From contig JAJEKV010000056.1 of NCBI GenBank assembly GCA_021234155.1, positions 5,392,932 through 5,456,931 of the forward strand: a stretch of 64,000 bases of DNA, in the 5' to 3' direction. A program made the position numbers and the translations under genes. Position 1 is the stretch's first letter; each line of letters opens with the position of its first letter. The notes beneath the pieces are model-generated. The model saw only the letters and a list, made by a program, of their open reading frames with translations. It was not told the origin of the DNA and did no database searches. This DNA is from Isoetes taiwanensis (lineage: Eukaryota > Streptophyta > Lycopodiopsida > Isoetales > Isoetaceae). This document shows, one piece after another, positions 45,280 to 58,954 of this stretch.

Positions 45280-46280
45280 CCGGCATAGGCTACAAGCATA
45301 AGCTTATTCAATGAGTAGTGTGGGTGCTGCGGAGGGGCTTGAAATGGAGAATGCTAAGCTGATAATTAGAGTTGCGGAGACCTCGAAGCCATTTTGGGTA
45401 ATATCCCAATAGCTGCACCATCTTATTTGCGAGAATCTTGTATGCGGTTTATCTTTTTCAGCGGCATTTGAGACTATTGTGCCGACATTTGAGACTCTTG
45501 AGGAACAACACCGGATGAATAACACATAGATGAATAACACCACACGGATGTAATTAAAACAATGTAAAGAATAGGGTTTTAAAAGAATATCCCATCCATG
45601 TAAAGAATCTGGTGTTTTTAAATTCACGAATGCTCGGGTCTGCGAGGCCTTATAGTTTTTGAAATATTGAATGAATGGTGCGGCATGCAAGCATTTTAAT
45701 TTCATACATATGACATAATCAGCTTGTGCATCTTAGTATAAGCATTCAATCTACTTTTTACGATCTATCTTCCTTACGAAAATGAAACTCACCTTCTTTA
45801 AAATTCTTGGCCATGCAACAAAGGTTAGATGCTTTCACCCACTATGTCTCCATCGGGATGCCTTACGGGTAATGCTTCGTCGTTGAAATGGCAGCTGGTT
45901 ACTAGAATCTTCACATGATCATTTCAAGAGGAACTCCATGGCGGTTGCTTAGGATCGTGATTCTATCTTGCAATTTCCCACCCTCCTCTTCAAATTAAAT
46001 TAAATTGACATGTAACATTCTTCTCGGTGCCGTTCAATGTCATAAAGATCATGGGATTAATTTGGAGCTTGGGTTACGGAAGAGTAGATGAACTTACATG
46101 AAAGCTTTCGACATCGCTCGGTCGGCTTCTTCCAGTTCTTCGAGTTCTTTTCGAGTTCTTCTGTTCTTCCAAGTTCATACGAGTTGAATGACAAGAAAAT
46201 TGGCGGCAAGATTAGGTGGTAGTTTCAAATTATCAGATTAATTATCTTTGCTTTTTCTAGCCATTTGAGTGAAATCTAAT
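45280..46280. other. No recognisable gene
   Basis: A 133-codon - frame at 45,304-45,705 is open but unrecognised. The rest is AT-rich with CTTCGAGTTCTT-type words near 46,130-46,170. Confidence 0.35.
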
Positions 46281-46367
46281 TATGGGATTTGACAATCACG
46301 GTGGTCGTGCGACCATTTTTGCTCGTACGATCGGCGTCCGATCCAATAGGCCCAATCATAAGATTGC

Positions 46368-46530
46368 TAACCGTCGATTAAAAGTCGATCCGCGAAATTT
46401 AAATAACAGCTCCCTTCTATCGGACCGTCGATTAAAAGTCGATCATAAAATTTTTAATAACCGCTCGCTTCTATCCCGGACCGTCGATCAAAAGTCGATC
46501 GAATGAAACCCGTCGATCGAAAGGCGACCT
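46368..46530 (+). repeat. Tandem repeat, ~55 bp unit, upstream of a TATA box
   Basis: ACCGTCGATTAAAAGTCGAT starts units at 46,369 and 46,424. A third unit (ACCGTCGATCAAAAGTCGAT) starts at 46,479, and a shortened fourth (CCGTCGATCGAAAGGCGA) lies near 46,509. Each carries a GTCGAT...GTCGATC inverted pair. Direct repeats just before a TATA box are typical of U3 regions of plant LTRs. Confidence 0.85.
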
Positions 46531-46548
46531 AATTGCCTCATGGAAATC

Positions 46549-46556
46549 TATATAAG
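46549..46556 (+). promoter_or_regulatory. TATA box downstream of ~55 bp repeats
   Basis: TATATAAG lies 19-20 bp after the last repeat unit. The layout suggests a promoter, perhaps the U3-R part of an LTR, but I could not find a second LTR copy in the window. Confidence 0.45.
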
Positions 46557-47061
46557 TTTTTGAATACCATTTCTTGCTTTTGATTGTCGACTTGCTCAGG
46601 AGGCGGCTCAAAAGAACTCGAGGCAGCTCAAGATCATCAGCGAAGATGCAGCCCAAAGGTCGTCTTTGCTCCAAACTTCGGTAGGACCCGCGAGAAGATG
46701 CTCAAAGGTCGATTATTGTCATCGTGCGTGTGTTATTCATTCATTGTTCATGCTTTCGATTAGTGTCGCGATGTTTGCTCTCGTATTTTTTGTATTTGCT
46801 CACGTATCTTACGCCTATACTCCTGTCTATTATTTACGTAGCGGTGACTTAAATTTCTATAATTTGCTCATTTCTTTATTTGCTCATTTCTGCGGTGACT
46901 TGTATTTGCATGCATAATAAATGTCCTTCTTGTGTTAAATTGTCTGGCGGTGGACTAAGCGTTACGTCTATAATTTGTCCACCTATGTGTAAAGTAGTAT
47001 GGCCGTGTTTGGTTGCTTTGCCTTGATGTACATTATTGGAAATGTAATTAGCGGCTTATGA

Positions 47062-49250
47062 GTGCATGTATGTAATTGGGGATTTGTATGCCATTCTATT
47101 ACTTTAGCTGGCGGAATTGATGACCTCAATCAGCTAAAGCGTGTATTGCACCCTGGTTTGGGAAGAAGAGACAAACCGAATGATAGCTCCCTACACCTCC
47201 TCCTAAAGCAAGAGGCTCCGGAAGATACTCAGCGACTCCGGCTCCACGAGAAGAAGGGAAAGTCAATGAGGGCCAGCGGTATCCTATCATTGTCGATGGA
47301 TGATAAAGGATCCATTATAAAAGAGCATCCGCAGATCCTCCATGGAGAAGGAGAAGATGGATGCCCGGTCGCGGTGGTATGTTGATGTAGGCAAAACAAA
47401 TGGTAAAGGTGGATCTTGTGTTACACTCTAGAAAGAAAGGGCCGATCTTATGAAGAAACAAGGTATTCTTATCACTTGTGAGGAAGCGGGATGACATATG
47501 TTGTCAACTCTAGTGGAGGTTGTGAAGAACCACAAAATATCTCGTCAGTTACACATGCGGGACAGCACTTTCAAAGATGGTCGATGAAGAAGGGCGTGAA
47601 GTCTTGAGTCATGCTTCAAATCTGAGGATGGCCTCAAAATCTTGTCCTCCGGTTTCTATTAGTGAAGGTGTATGCGGTGAGGAGAGCTTTGTGAGGACCT
47701 TCTCAAGTTACTACACGGAGGAGATGAAGCATCAAAATGATATCGGGGATAATACGAAGATTCTTTGGACTTAGGAAAGGACATCCATTTTACCTTGATT
47801 GATGGCATTTTGGCAAAAATGACTCGAAAAATTGCGGAAATTTGGAGGCAATGAGTAGGCTAGTCAAGTATCTGAGACAACTATCCTTAGCCAATCTTTT
47901 ACATCCCATCCATGTTGGCCGTTTGGTGAGATCACATAAGTCAAGTCTTGTTAGCGGGGAGGTATGACCTTGAGCATGCAAGAGAAATATTGAGGCGATG
48001 GTGAGGAATCGAGGCCAAAGTTCCTATACCCGGTGGCGTGCTTCCTTGGGATAAGAAAAAGGATGCTCCACTCGGTGGACAACACTAGAAGGATCTAGCG
48101 ATTGGAGAACCCTAATGTATGCTTCCTTATTATTGTGAGGGGCGACATTCTATTGAGCCACAGCGATCCCTATCAACGGGCTCAAGCAAAGCCAGGACAA
48201 ACAATGTATACGCTACATTACAACCACGGGAGATGTCGGTTTCTAAGCCCCCATACCTACTTGAGGAGGGCGAGAGATTAGTGCAACAACGGCGAAATGG
48301 GCAAAGTCTTTCTTTATAAAGGTTAGTATATTTGGTGGAATAAAGTCGGATATATCAAGTAGGAATAACGGTAGTAGACTAGGTCCGGCATGTGTCAAAG
48401 GCGTGCCAATTTGTGCTGGCATGTATTCATCTTTGCCAATTCTACTTTGGCATGTATTGATCCTTGGTGTAAATGAATACGCCGGTGAATTGCCAAATGT
48501 CTTACATTTTGATCGAGGCCGGACGAATACATGCCGGTAGCGAATACATTCACGTTGCGATTGGCGCTGGCGTGTAATCATCTTTATAGTCAGCGTCTGG
48601 CGTGTGATACGTCTGCGGTATTTGGTCGGTATGAATACCGCATATAGCAATTATAGCGATACGCCTGATCAAAATGGTACATTGGCAATTAGATGCGTGG
48701 CGTGTATTCATCGCGACAATTCGGACGAATACCGTACGAATTAGCGACATGATATAGGTAGCGCGAATTTGGCGTTTTTCGTTATCTGTTTGTAAGTCTA
48801 AAAGCGGTTAATTTTTGTATGCCTGCTCATATTGGCTGACATGCTTTCCTTACCGTGCGGCCATGCATTGGAACAACTCCGCCATGCCTTGAAGCAATGG
48901 ATAGAATATGGAAAGACCCACGCAAACAAAGCGAGGGAGGAGCGAAGTCACGAGGGAGTTTAAGGCAGCTTGGAAAAGGCCTTGGCTCTATCATCAAAGA
49001 TAGGAAACCAAGGGGCAAAAGCGGGGAAAAAGCGGGAAGGCGGTGAGGCGTGTGACGGCTTCGAGAGGTCGAGGAATGCCTACAAGAGATCGTCTTTGCT
49101 AAGGGCGAAGTCGGCGAAGTGGAAAATTATGGGATGCTTATGCTCGAAACGGCTACAGAGACCCAATGGGAAGAGTGCCTCCTCAAGATACTTCAATATT
49201 TGATCTCAAGACCTACCGAGATGAGGAAAGTGGGGCCTTCAAGATGATGA
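47062..49250 (+). pseudogene. Decayed coding-like region, unrecognised
   Basis: Several + frames look coding but are broken: 47,062-47,385 (DLNQLKRVLHPGLGRRDKPN), 47,577-47,774 (MVDEEGREVLSHASNLRMAS), 48,119-48,319 and a run at 48,840-49,200 (HALKQWIEYGKTHANKARE in one frame). They may be pieces of one old transposon or gene downstream of the TATA box at 46,549. I find no reverse transcriptase, integrase or transposase motif and name no family. Confidence 0.25.
48410..48720 (+). repeat. Repeated TGGCATGTATTCATC-type words
   Basis: CTGGCATGTATTCATC, TTGGCATGTATTGATC, CTGGCGTGTAATCATC, CTGGCGTGTGATACG and GTGGCGTGTATTCATC lie at irregular spacing, with reverse-complement words (GAATACGCC, GAATACATGCC) between them. 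They resemble words in the inverted repeat at 44.77 kb (GGCGTGTATTGG). Confidence 0.6.
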
Positions 49251-49259
49251 AATCATTTG

Positions 49260-51540
49260 GTTGTTAAATCAATGCATAAGTAAAAAAGTTCTGTACAAAG
49301 AAGGCTTCTTCAATTAAGGACAAAATGTCCTTCATTGATTGTTGCATCATATAAAAACATCACGAGTTATGAAGGTGGCTTGATTGGTGAAAGAACTTGA
49401 GAAGCTATCGGTGATGTAACATTATGCAGTCGGCTGCTAGACAAGTATATGGCGTGTCTGCTGATGACATCAAAATCGTCCTTTGGTGAAGGAATTTACG
49501 CAAAAGCAATCAAAAACCAACAAACACATAAAACTATCGGATAAGGTGGCTGAGAAGAAAGGTTGCCACCACGAGAAAGATGTTGGTGGTGACTTACACG
49601 CACTCAATACGGTCTCTTGGCTATAAAGGTCTTCTACCCGATACAACAGGCCCTCGTAATATTTTCTGTTTGTATTGGATAGCGGGACTGCAAATGAGGA
49701 AGGGATGACTCAACGAAGTCTGAGAACTTTTTAGTAGTTGCATAGGCTTAACAACTTCGAAGCTCTTTACTATATTGTCATCACTGTATGCCCCAGGAAA
49801 GGCCTCATATGCATGCTTTGGTGGCTTCATCACGACTTGGAATGCCTAAAGGTCGTTGAGGAAGGCTCTCTTCTCTTTGAGACAAAGGATCTGCCCGATT
49901 TGAGGATCACGATATAAAGCGGCTTGTATAATCTTCATAATGATATCCCTTGTGCGGATAGCTGACTATGGGGTAGCTAAAACAAAGGGGCATCGGATAA
50001 AGGTGCATGTGGTGTTTTCTTTTGGATGAACCTTGAAAAATGTCTTCTACAAAAGCGGATGATGAGGGATGGAAACAAATGGCGAGGAATTTGATGTTCC
50101 TAACCCTCTAGGAAAGACATCTAACTCTGGAATTCTTACGACAAAAGAAAAGGACCCTTGAATAAACATGGGTTTGCAATCAATCGGCAAGCTATCTTGT
50201 TGAGGCATTTGCACCACTTGATACCACTAGCGTGAATTGCATATTGGAGGGTATATTGGTAGAGAGGCCACGAAGACATCAGAAGATGTTTAAGTTTAGA
50301 TCAGCGATGACCAGTCGAGTTTCCTTGAAGTGTTTTTCGAAAGGTACTAGCCCGCAACTGATTGGGGTCTGTCAAAGATAAAAACTTCGTGGGCTTTGGT
50401 ACCTTACAAAGGCGGCGAATACTAGTTCACAAAGCCTCAGAGTGCAACTCGAATGTTCAAAACAATGCAACCCCAGGGGGAAGGCCAAAATGCTAGGCGG
50501 GAGCGTGAGACCATGGAGAAAAATTTGAAGTCCATGCTTGATAACATTCAATGGTAATGTCCGGCTTAGGGGTCTGACTACTTGGCGGTTACTGATACCA
50601 GCCAGGATGATCATGCAAGCTCGGATGCAACCAGCTTGAGGTTAGGAATCAAACCCACATGGTAGCTTTCCTAGAAAAAGAGTGTGTCGAACTTAGCGGT
50701 GGCGTTCATGCCCACGGAATTAAGCATCAGGGGTGAAGTAAACCTTCTGACTTCTTTGCCGGTGTGGCTGACGATGAAAATTAATTCCGCGCCGGCGATA
50801 TGTAGCTTATTTATGAAGGATAAAATGGCTTGGCGTGTATTGCGAACCACTTTGCATGGCTAACTTTGTTTTCCATGGTTGAATCCACACCTTGTGACAA
50901 AATCATTGTATCTTCCCGATCACGAATGGTGTCACAGTAGTAAAACGTTTCAGAAAACTTATTAACAAGGATGACTTGACAAGTCCCTCTAGGAGAATCA
51001 ATACTAAGTGGATCTATCTCGTCCACACTTAGAAGATATGATGAATGGCGTTGATTGTTTTGGTTGCCATCGGTCCCTCAATGAGCCTTGAAATGTTGAT
51101 AAAGTACTTAGGGTATTTACGAGGGGCATGAATGGAGACTTTGTGACGATTTGGGACCAAAGTAAGTGTATAAAGTTTCCACATCAAAGAGATCCGGATG
51201 GCAAACCGGTCTTAGTGAAACATCTTGGTACTATATGATGGATCGACTTGGCATTCAAAGAAGAGGACATCATAATAGTAGATGATGATGCTTCTTAAGT
51301 GCTTTATAATCGGTCAGGCTCCACCAACTTATACTCCACAAGATTACTCAACTGGATGGTTTCTAGTACTATTCATGTCCATCATGGTGAAAGCTTGGCT
51401 TCTGGTAAAACGATTGCTCCGGATGTTGTCAAAGCATCTAGAACTAGATGGGACTAAGGAGATGGATCCCTATCTTGAGAGTTATTTGACAAGAAAGGAC
51501 TAGTCCCTCCATGATGTAATCTTCATATCAGTGTGAATAT
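49260..51540. other. Fragmentary frames, nothing recognisable
   Basis: Short coding-like bits occur on both strands, for example - 50,811-51,026 (CQVILVNKFSETFYYCDTIR) and + 51,282-51,503. None is long enough or close enough to a known family to name. Probably an old, heavily mutated element. Confidence 0.3.
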
Positions 51541-51559
51541 AATGTAAAAGTGTTCTACG

Positions 51560-54500
51560 TATATTGATGTGTTGTTATCTACAAATGCTAATCAAACACC
51601 ACATTCTTCTCACTAAAACAAGAAAATGTTAAACCACCCACTACTACAATGCAAAAATTTTGCAACCAATGCAAAACATGTCACACAACAAAAAACATTA
51701 TATTGAGAAAAGGGTATGCAAAAGTGGTGTGCTTTTTGGAGCAGGACATAAATCAATTTAAATGAATGATGGTTTCAATACAATCTTTTTTGTTACGAAC
51801 ATTTAATTCTTTTATGTTATAAAGAGAATCTTATAATGTGTATAAATATCATAAAAAAAAATTGTTTTTTTCTTTTTCTTTTTTTTTTTTTTATGCCTTT
51901 ATAACTTGTAGCATTACAAAGCCCTTTTTCTAATTATTTGTTTTTGAAAGCGAGTTTAAATGTTGAAGCGGTGTTAATGGGTTAAATTTTTTTGAAGCGA
52001 TGTTACAAACTTATGCGCATTTCTAATATTATTATCGTTTACAATGTTCTGGCGTTTCAATTGATCCTATCAATGCATTGGCGTGTATCAAATCAGCGTT
52101 GTAATGCCTTTTTAATTATATTATATTACAATTTAGTTTAAAAAAGCATTATCAAAGCGTTACAAACATGGGGTTTCGTTCTAGTGGAAAGTCGTTGGCT
52201 TTGAAATCTGGGAATAAAACACAGGAGGCCAATTTGGCTGCGAAAGCCTGAACTCGACTCACGGCATTCCGATGGTGGTGTGCTATCAAAGCTTATATCT
52301 ACGATACCAAGAATGCTTTCTGCTTTGCCATAGCTAATGGTGGCCCGAGAAATTTTTAGATTTGAATATGGTTGCAGCCGAGAAGAAAAATGCAATGACA
52401 AACTTTTAGAAAGCAAACCTAGAGGAAAAATTGCTGCTTGAGATATCAAAATCTTTCAAAAACGGACTAAATTTGATGGTGGTTAAAATTTCATTGGAGA
52501 ATTTGTTAAGCATAAAATTTCTTGTGGAAATTACGAAGCCCGGAACTGGAAAGCGCCTCGGCTCCGCCACTCGTGATCCACGGGTCAGCTCAAAATTTCC
52601 TGGTAAACTCTTAAATTAAAGCTAAAATATTTCTGCGACTTCTGCGAAAACTAAAGCAAGCCCCTTTTCTCTGCATACCTCACCAGTCACGTTTTTCCGC
52701 ATGCTTCCACTTAGCTTAGCATCATTACCATAAAGGCGAATCCACTCTCCTTCCTCAGGCGGACAGATTATCAGGCAAACAAAATGCGACAACATACCTA
52801 TCTCCTTTCATTTGCGTGACTGATGCGGTCAGGCATTGCGCATAATAACTGGTATTCGAAAGATTGTCAAAAATATGGCATGCAAATATAAGATTTAGAT
52901 TATTGTGAAAATATTAAGGGAGGACAAAGAAAAAGAAAATACTTTATGTGTATTAGGAAGGGTAAATGGGGTGCAGTGGAACTCCTTAATCTTAAAAATG
53001 AGGATTGGTTTGAATGGTTATGTAATTCTCTAATATCTAACTATATTTTGACTAAAATTTCTAAAAAATTAATTCAAACTTATAGGAGGCTTTTGGTTTC
53101 ATTGAAGATTTGTTAAAATTAAAACTAAAAACTAGTGAAATAGAACTAAAATAATAAAATTACCTTAGAAAATTGTAAATGCTTTGACAACAAATCTCAA
53201 AACATTTCAAAGAGTCTCTCATTTATATTTGGCTAAATTTTTATAATTCTTGAGGAATTTTATTTTTCTAGCCTAAAAAATTTAGTCAAATGGTGAAGGA
53301 TAGCCACTAATTTTATATGATGCATCTTTTTCAAAGGTTTTGCCAATATTGCAATATATATAGATTTAAAAGAACTCCTTGTATCCCTTTGTGTAACATG
53401 ATGTGAAAATTATTTGTACCTTTTTTGTGTTTTTCAAGCCAATACAACCCTACTAGCATGTAAGAAAACTAAAAACAGGCGGTCGTTGGTTATACCATAT
53501 TTCCTTAATTTGTCACAAGCTCATTGTATTATTATATTTTGAATTTCTATCAAGCACCATGGCATGTATCATTATCACTATTCAAGGAACTTTTACCCAT
53601 CCACCCCATATCGAGGGCGTCTTCATGCAATTTTCAAGCATAGTAATGCACAACATTACCATAGCTATAAAGTTGTTAATAGAAGCCCCTACAACTGCAC
53701 TGATGCCACAACAAGATACAAACACAGCTACACAGGCATCTACCAAACTTGAAGGAAGCGGTTGTAATTACTACATAAGAAACAAATATGTGTAAGCACC
53801 TACATCAAATTATAGCCTTATATTATCCACCATCGAGTCAAAATATTTAAGCTTACTTGGAATCCCTTTTATTTGTTGCATAGAAGCTTTAGAAGTTCCA
53901 TCAATAAACACACCAATTAAGTCAATAGAGACATGGTATAATGAATTCATGCTTATTTTTAGGAGGAAAACTAAAAAGTCATTTTTTCTTGTTTAGATGT
54001 TTATTATCAAATCGTTTTCTACTTTAAATGAAACCACGACAAACATTTGACTTCAAATGGCCTTCAGGATGGGTTGGATTCAATAAATTTAGAGCGTCTG
54101 AGACTCTTTTTGACATTATTATGGTTGGTTCACATAGAGAAGGAAGACCACACTAAGTTCTAGGAATTTTCAACCTCATCAAGCTGTTCACCAAAATGGC
54201 ACCAACATATGCTTGCACTGGCAGTTCTCTTAGAGGACCTGTGCAAACGAGATGAAGGCCCGAGCACAACAAGTAGCTGCAAAGGATGGGGTTTGGTAGA
54301 GCCAAATAAATGAAGTTACCAAATCGACATCAAGGAACATCGGAATCTTGAAGAAGGAAGACAAGACCTACAAAGGAATCTAGGAACAACATGCTATTGA
54401 AATTTCTTGAAAACTGAGGACTTGAAATACCACGATGACAATCGTGAGTCCTCCAATAAATGAATACCCAAAATGGAGTGACTGGTTATCTATTAGGGCA

Positions 54501-55290
54501 CTTAGGATTGAATTGGAAGGGAGAGGCGTCTAAAGTGTTATCTCCCTTGGTAACTAATAAAATTTTGGTTTTCTCCACAAATAAAGGAAAATGGAACCAA
54601 ATAAAGGAAATGCATAAGGTATTCTTGGAATTAAAGGCCCGGAAAATGGTGGACCAAAGAAATGGACCAAATAGAGATGGTCCCTGATATCAACTGAGTT
54701 TTCTTACTCCTAAAAACTTCTTGAAAATAAAGGTATAAATTCTTTTACTAGATCTCTGAAAACTCCATAGGAGGCAAACTAAAGCAAAAGTATACAAAGA
54801 CTAGAACAAAGGAAGTAATCCCAAAGACTCAAGCAATGTATTGAATATGGACACTTATAATTTTACATAGAAAAAAGGCGTGCCTAAAGGCATGTCAAAT
54901 ATGGAAAAGGCATGTCTAAACTTGGAGGCTAAGTTTAGATGAGAGAATGGCGTGGCATCCTCAGCACCCCTCATAGCGTTGGCCTCTCGATAAAGAGAAC
55001 AAAAAATACAATATATAAAATGTCATATACAATTACTCGAGGAGGGTGACCAAGGATGCACACCAAAAACCCCCTGCCAGCCTTGGTCATGTGCGAGTTT
55101 AAAAACCTTTTGTAGGAATCAAAGGAGAAACCGTGACACCCTTCAAAACAAAACTAAGTAGAAAAAGAATTAAGAAGCCATGGCCGACTGTTAAATCTTC
55201 ATGCTTGGCATTAGATAATGCTTTGGTAAATATATTACATCATATTATCGTAGAACAATCTTGTAATACAATTGTCTTCTTCTTGACTTC
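51560..55290. other. AT-rich intergenic sequence
   Basis: No gene is recognised. A poly-A/poly-T stretch lies at 51,854-51,892. Small frames at 52,138-52,619, 53,559-53,795 and 54,460-54,687 are unsupported. Confidence 0.4.
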
Positions 55291-55294
55291 CAAT

Positions 55295-55920
55295 TTAATA
55301 TAGTGATAATGGGTCTCCAATATGCTTAGATTTTTTTTTTTTTGAATGGAAAACCTCATCCTTATTCAGCGAAATGGGACTTTGATTATCACAATATAAA
55401 GCTAGCGGGCTAATCAAAACACTTTGAAAAGATTGTAGGCGCCGCAACCATATCAACTCTCTACTTGCCATACTAGGCGCAGCATGTTTTGCTTGATTGG
55501 TAGACCTTTGCAACTTCTGATGTTGTTTCTTCTTGTACCAAGATATCAAAGAATGATCTATAAAAGAAACATGCACCACTTGTAGAACAAAAAGTGTCGG
55601 GGCAACCTCAATCGACATCAATTATAACCAATGGCGTGAGACCACGCCAGACCTATATCTTGACAAGCATATGAAAAAGCATAATTTATAGTGCACATTA
55701 GATATCGAAGAAGAACTTCGTTTATTTGCATTCAATCGTATGCAGATTAGACATAAATTGTCCCAATGTATTTAACAACATAACTTATCTCCGGGTCATT
55801 AAGATGTGCTAAGTACATTAGAGCACCAACAAGACTTACATATGAATAGTTAGCCATATCAAGGCGGCTGGAAACTACTGTTTGAGGACACATCTGCTTA
55901 GTCAACAACATTAGGCCCCA
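55295..55920 (-). pseudogene. Ty1/copia retrotransposon fragment, RT end and RNase H
   Basis: On the - strand the end of a copia reverse transcriptase is visible as YVSLVGALMYLAHLNDPEIS, with RYLMCTINYAFSY a little later. The RNase H follows: SLISWYKKKQ, ASRELIWLRRLQ, LYCDNQSPISLNKDEVFHSK and KHIGDP. These match the canonical order (SLVGxLMYL, RYLKGT, SWxSKKQ, WLRRLL, CDNQSAIxLxxNPVFHxRTKHI). Stops and shifts break it between the parts, and a poly-T run interrupts the end near 55,330. Only this pol fragment remains; no integrase or LTR was found. Confidence 0.8.
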
Positions 55921-55924
55921 ATGG

Positions 55925-57780
55925 TGTGGCGTTTAACAACATTTAAGTTTAGGGTTTCAAGAGATAATGTTGTTTCTTCTTGTAGGCATTGCAAAGGTCG
56001 CGATTATTACCATCCTTCAAATATTGCAAAATTTCTTAAAAGCAACTCCTTTATCACGACATTTCATATTTCTCCTTTTGGTCTTTTTCCTATATTTTCC
56101 TCATTTGAGTGCATTTTACCCAAGGTGTTGGTGGTCATGTCGAAATGGTTGGACAAAAGGTGATCGTCTCTTGTGATTCGCCGTTGTATAATTAATGCCT
56201 TACATCGATACACCGTTATCTTTGAGCAAGCTGGAGCATTTTTAAGAAAGGATTTCGGGAAGTGAAAAGCTATATTTTTCAAAAGATATCATGGGGAGAA
56301 TTGCTTGTCTTTAGGAATATGGGTTGAACTTCCTATCTTTTTTAGTAAATGGGCTATAAATCACAAAGGCTTTCTTAGAGCTCGAATACGCTAAAGGTTC
56401 ACATAAAAGCATCCTTAAAAGTGTCATATGATGGACCTCTTGAAGTGATTAAATTTATCGATTTGTAGGCTAAAAGATTGAATTAGGCATTTTGACCTTA
56501 TATTCTTTCTATTAAGGAGTACATAGGCCGATCTTGTGATTTTGGTTGAACATACAAGCGCAATTTATGAAGCATGTTTGAATCATTATTTGGGCATATC
56601 AAATGCACTTGATAGGTTTAGTGTAGAAGAAGGGTCAATGCAATATTGGTAAAGTTCCATTCATCTTTTTATTTGCTCATCTTGGTATGCTCAGTTTGAA
56701 CTGTTTCTTGAAGCCTAAGTTACTAAAAGAATTGCTGATGAACTTTACACATCGGTTGTTAATTCGGTTCTTTTATGTGGACAACAATGATATCTTACCC
56801 CAATGAAACTTGATCCTTGTATTACATCAACCATTTCAAGATGCAACAAATGGGTCTCAAAACGAAATATGAGGTCATCATTACGTTATTTTGTATCATG
56901 TGCTGAATTTATAAGCACTTTGGACAAATTGATGCTGTACCATTGGTATGTTAATTAATTTGAGTATGCTCATTTAGGATTGTCATTTTGTGAAAGTTAA
57001 TCATAATTAGGTACCCGAAATGAAATTGTATAAAATGCTTTACAAGTATTCGCGATTTGGTAGTAGTCATCTGTGAGTAATAATTATAGTTGTCTAAGAC
57101 TCCAGCCCGTGAACATTACAGGTTTAGTTTAGTATTTCTTGGGGGTTAAAAGTAATATAGAACATCACTTTTGTGAGTGGTATCCTTATATGTTCTCTTG
57201 GCGTATCTATATCCGGGGTAATATTTCTTGTTGGAAGGAATAGCGGGGTAAGTTGCATCTTTTGTTGTCATGGGAAGAATTTGTCATTTTGTAAGTTAAT
57301 TATAGTACTTTGAGTAGTTTATAAAAATGCTTTAGGATGCTCGGTTGTGAACGTCGCGAAATAGGTGATAGGAGAAATTGTTATATTTACCATTATGATT
57401 ACTAGACAAATGCATTAACCTGTCCAATATTTAGCGTCATGACGAATGGAGATTGACATCTTCCCACTCTAATTAATCAAAGGTTGGCGAATTGAGTGAA
57501 GCATATAGAAGTACCACGGCGACGAGGTGCTGCAGAGCCGAAGATTCTTGCTAAAATACAGGATGATGGAAGAGCATTGTTGCACATGTTATTTATGCAT
57601 GTGGAGACAATTACGGGTTGGTTGCCTTTCACGAGGCCGAATACTTGAAGCATGTTAAACATACCAAGCCTGAAATATTCAAAAACCACTTTGAAATTTG
57701 AAACTCCGACATTCAACACCTCAATAATGGCTATAAAAGCTTGTCTTATTGTATCTTGATGGGATCATATAATTAAGAAA
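55925..57780. other. No recognisable gene
   Basis: Short frames on both strands (for example + 55,921-56,163 and - 57,477-57,719) show no known family. AT-rich. Confidence 0.4.
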
Positions 57781-57784
57781 AAAA

Positions 57785-58065
57785 TGGAGCATCTTTGTCT
57801 TCTATAAGAATTCTTTCTTTGGCATATCTCTTCGTAAAGAAAATTTAAGATTTGAAAAAAATTGAATGAACAATATGTTGAAATATACTAACAAATCCAC
57901 TGACATCTACTTTAGAAATCCACATGGGTAAAACACATGTGAGTACCCTCAGTTTCTGGTGCTAATATACCAACGAGAATATGAGAATATATGGTCTCAT
58001 ACATTGGACCACAAATTTGACATAAAATAACATTGAATATCCCGTATTCAAATCAAGTATACCTA
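57785..58065 (+). repeat. Direct repeat, copy 1 (pair at 58,390)
   Basis: About 280 bp repeated at an offset of ~600 bp. Shared words: GAGCATCTTTGTCTTCTATA, AACAATATGTTGAAATATA, CATGGGTAAA, GTGCTAATATACCA, GAATATATGGTCTC, TTGGACCA and AAATTTGACA. Confidence 0.85.
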
Positions 58066-58389
58066 TTTAAAATGATTATTAACCACTATATCATATCCTT
58101 CTGGACTATGCCCATGATGAGCTTGATGAATTAGGCACATCATATGTCCAAACCATAAATCATCTTTGGTACATACCGTATTGAACGAACTATGTTGTGT
58201 AACTAGACATGGTTTGCCAGACTTTTTATTTGAATCGATGTGATTTTGCAAGAATTAGTTGACATTAAGAAATCATTAGAAAAAAAACATAATGATTCAA
58301 TTTTGGGGCCTTATGTTTTCCCTAGATGGGACATAGGCTCATATCTGATGATGGAGGCGATATCCTGGCCTATGGAATCTTAGAGAATC

Positions 58390-58690
58390 TCTTAGAGCAT
58401 CTTTGTCTTCTATAGAGTCTTCTTCTTTTTTTTTTTTTTGTACTCTCTACCTCATGAAAGAACTGGAACTGGAACAAAAGTTAGAACAATATGTTGAAAT
58501 ATAGTAACAAATCTTAAAACATCCTACTTAAATCCTGCATGGGTAAAGCTGCTTGGTACTTATAGGACTTTTGCGTGCTAATATACCAGAACCATGAATA
58601 TATGGTCTCTTCTTTGGACCATAAATTTGACACATAAAAAGCCTTTATTGGATATCCATATTCAAAATCAGTATATTTACAACCCTCTGA
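58390..58690 (+). repeat. Direct repeat, copy 2
   Basis: Second copy of 57,785-58,065. It has gained a poly-T run at about 58,425-58,440 inside the repeated part. Confidence 0.85.
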
Positions 58691-58954
58691 AATTTGTCCT
58701 GGCGTGGTAGCGAAAACATTCTCTTTTCAAAGCGTGGATGGGTTAACATTCTCTTCTACTGATAGCCAGTGATTCTAGATTGATGTGAAACAACCGTAAC
58801 ATCTTACATTCTAACTCTAATTACAATTAGAAATTACAATATTTAAACCTGTCTTTTAAAGTTCGGTCAATGCTTTTGTTATTGAAGGTTCATGTGTTCT
58901 GAGACAAACATCAAGTGGGAATTATCCGGTTTTGCTGAGCTGAAGATGCACCTC

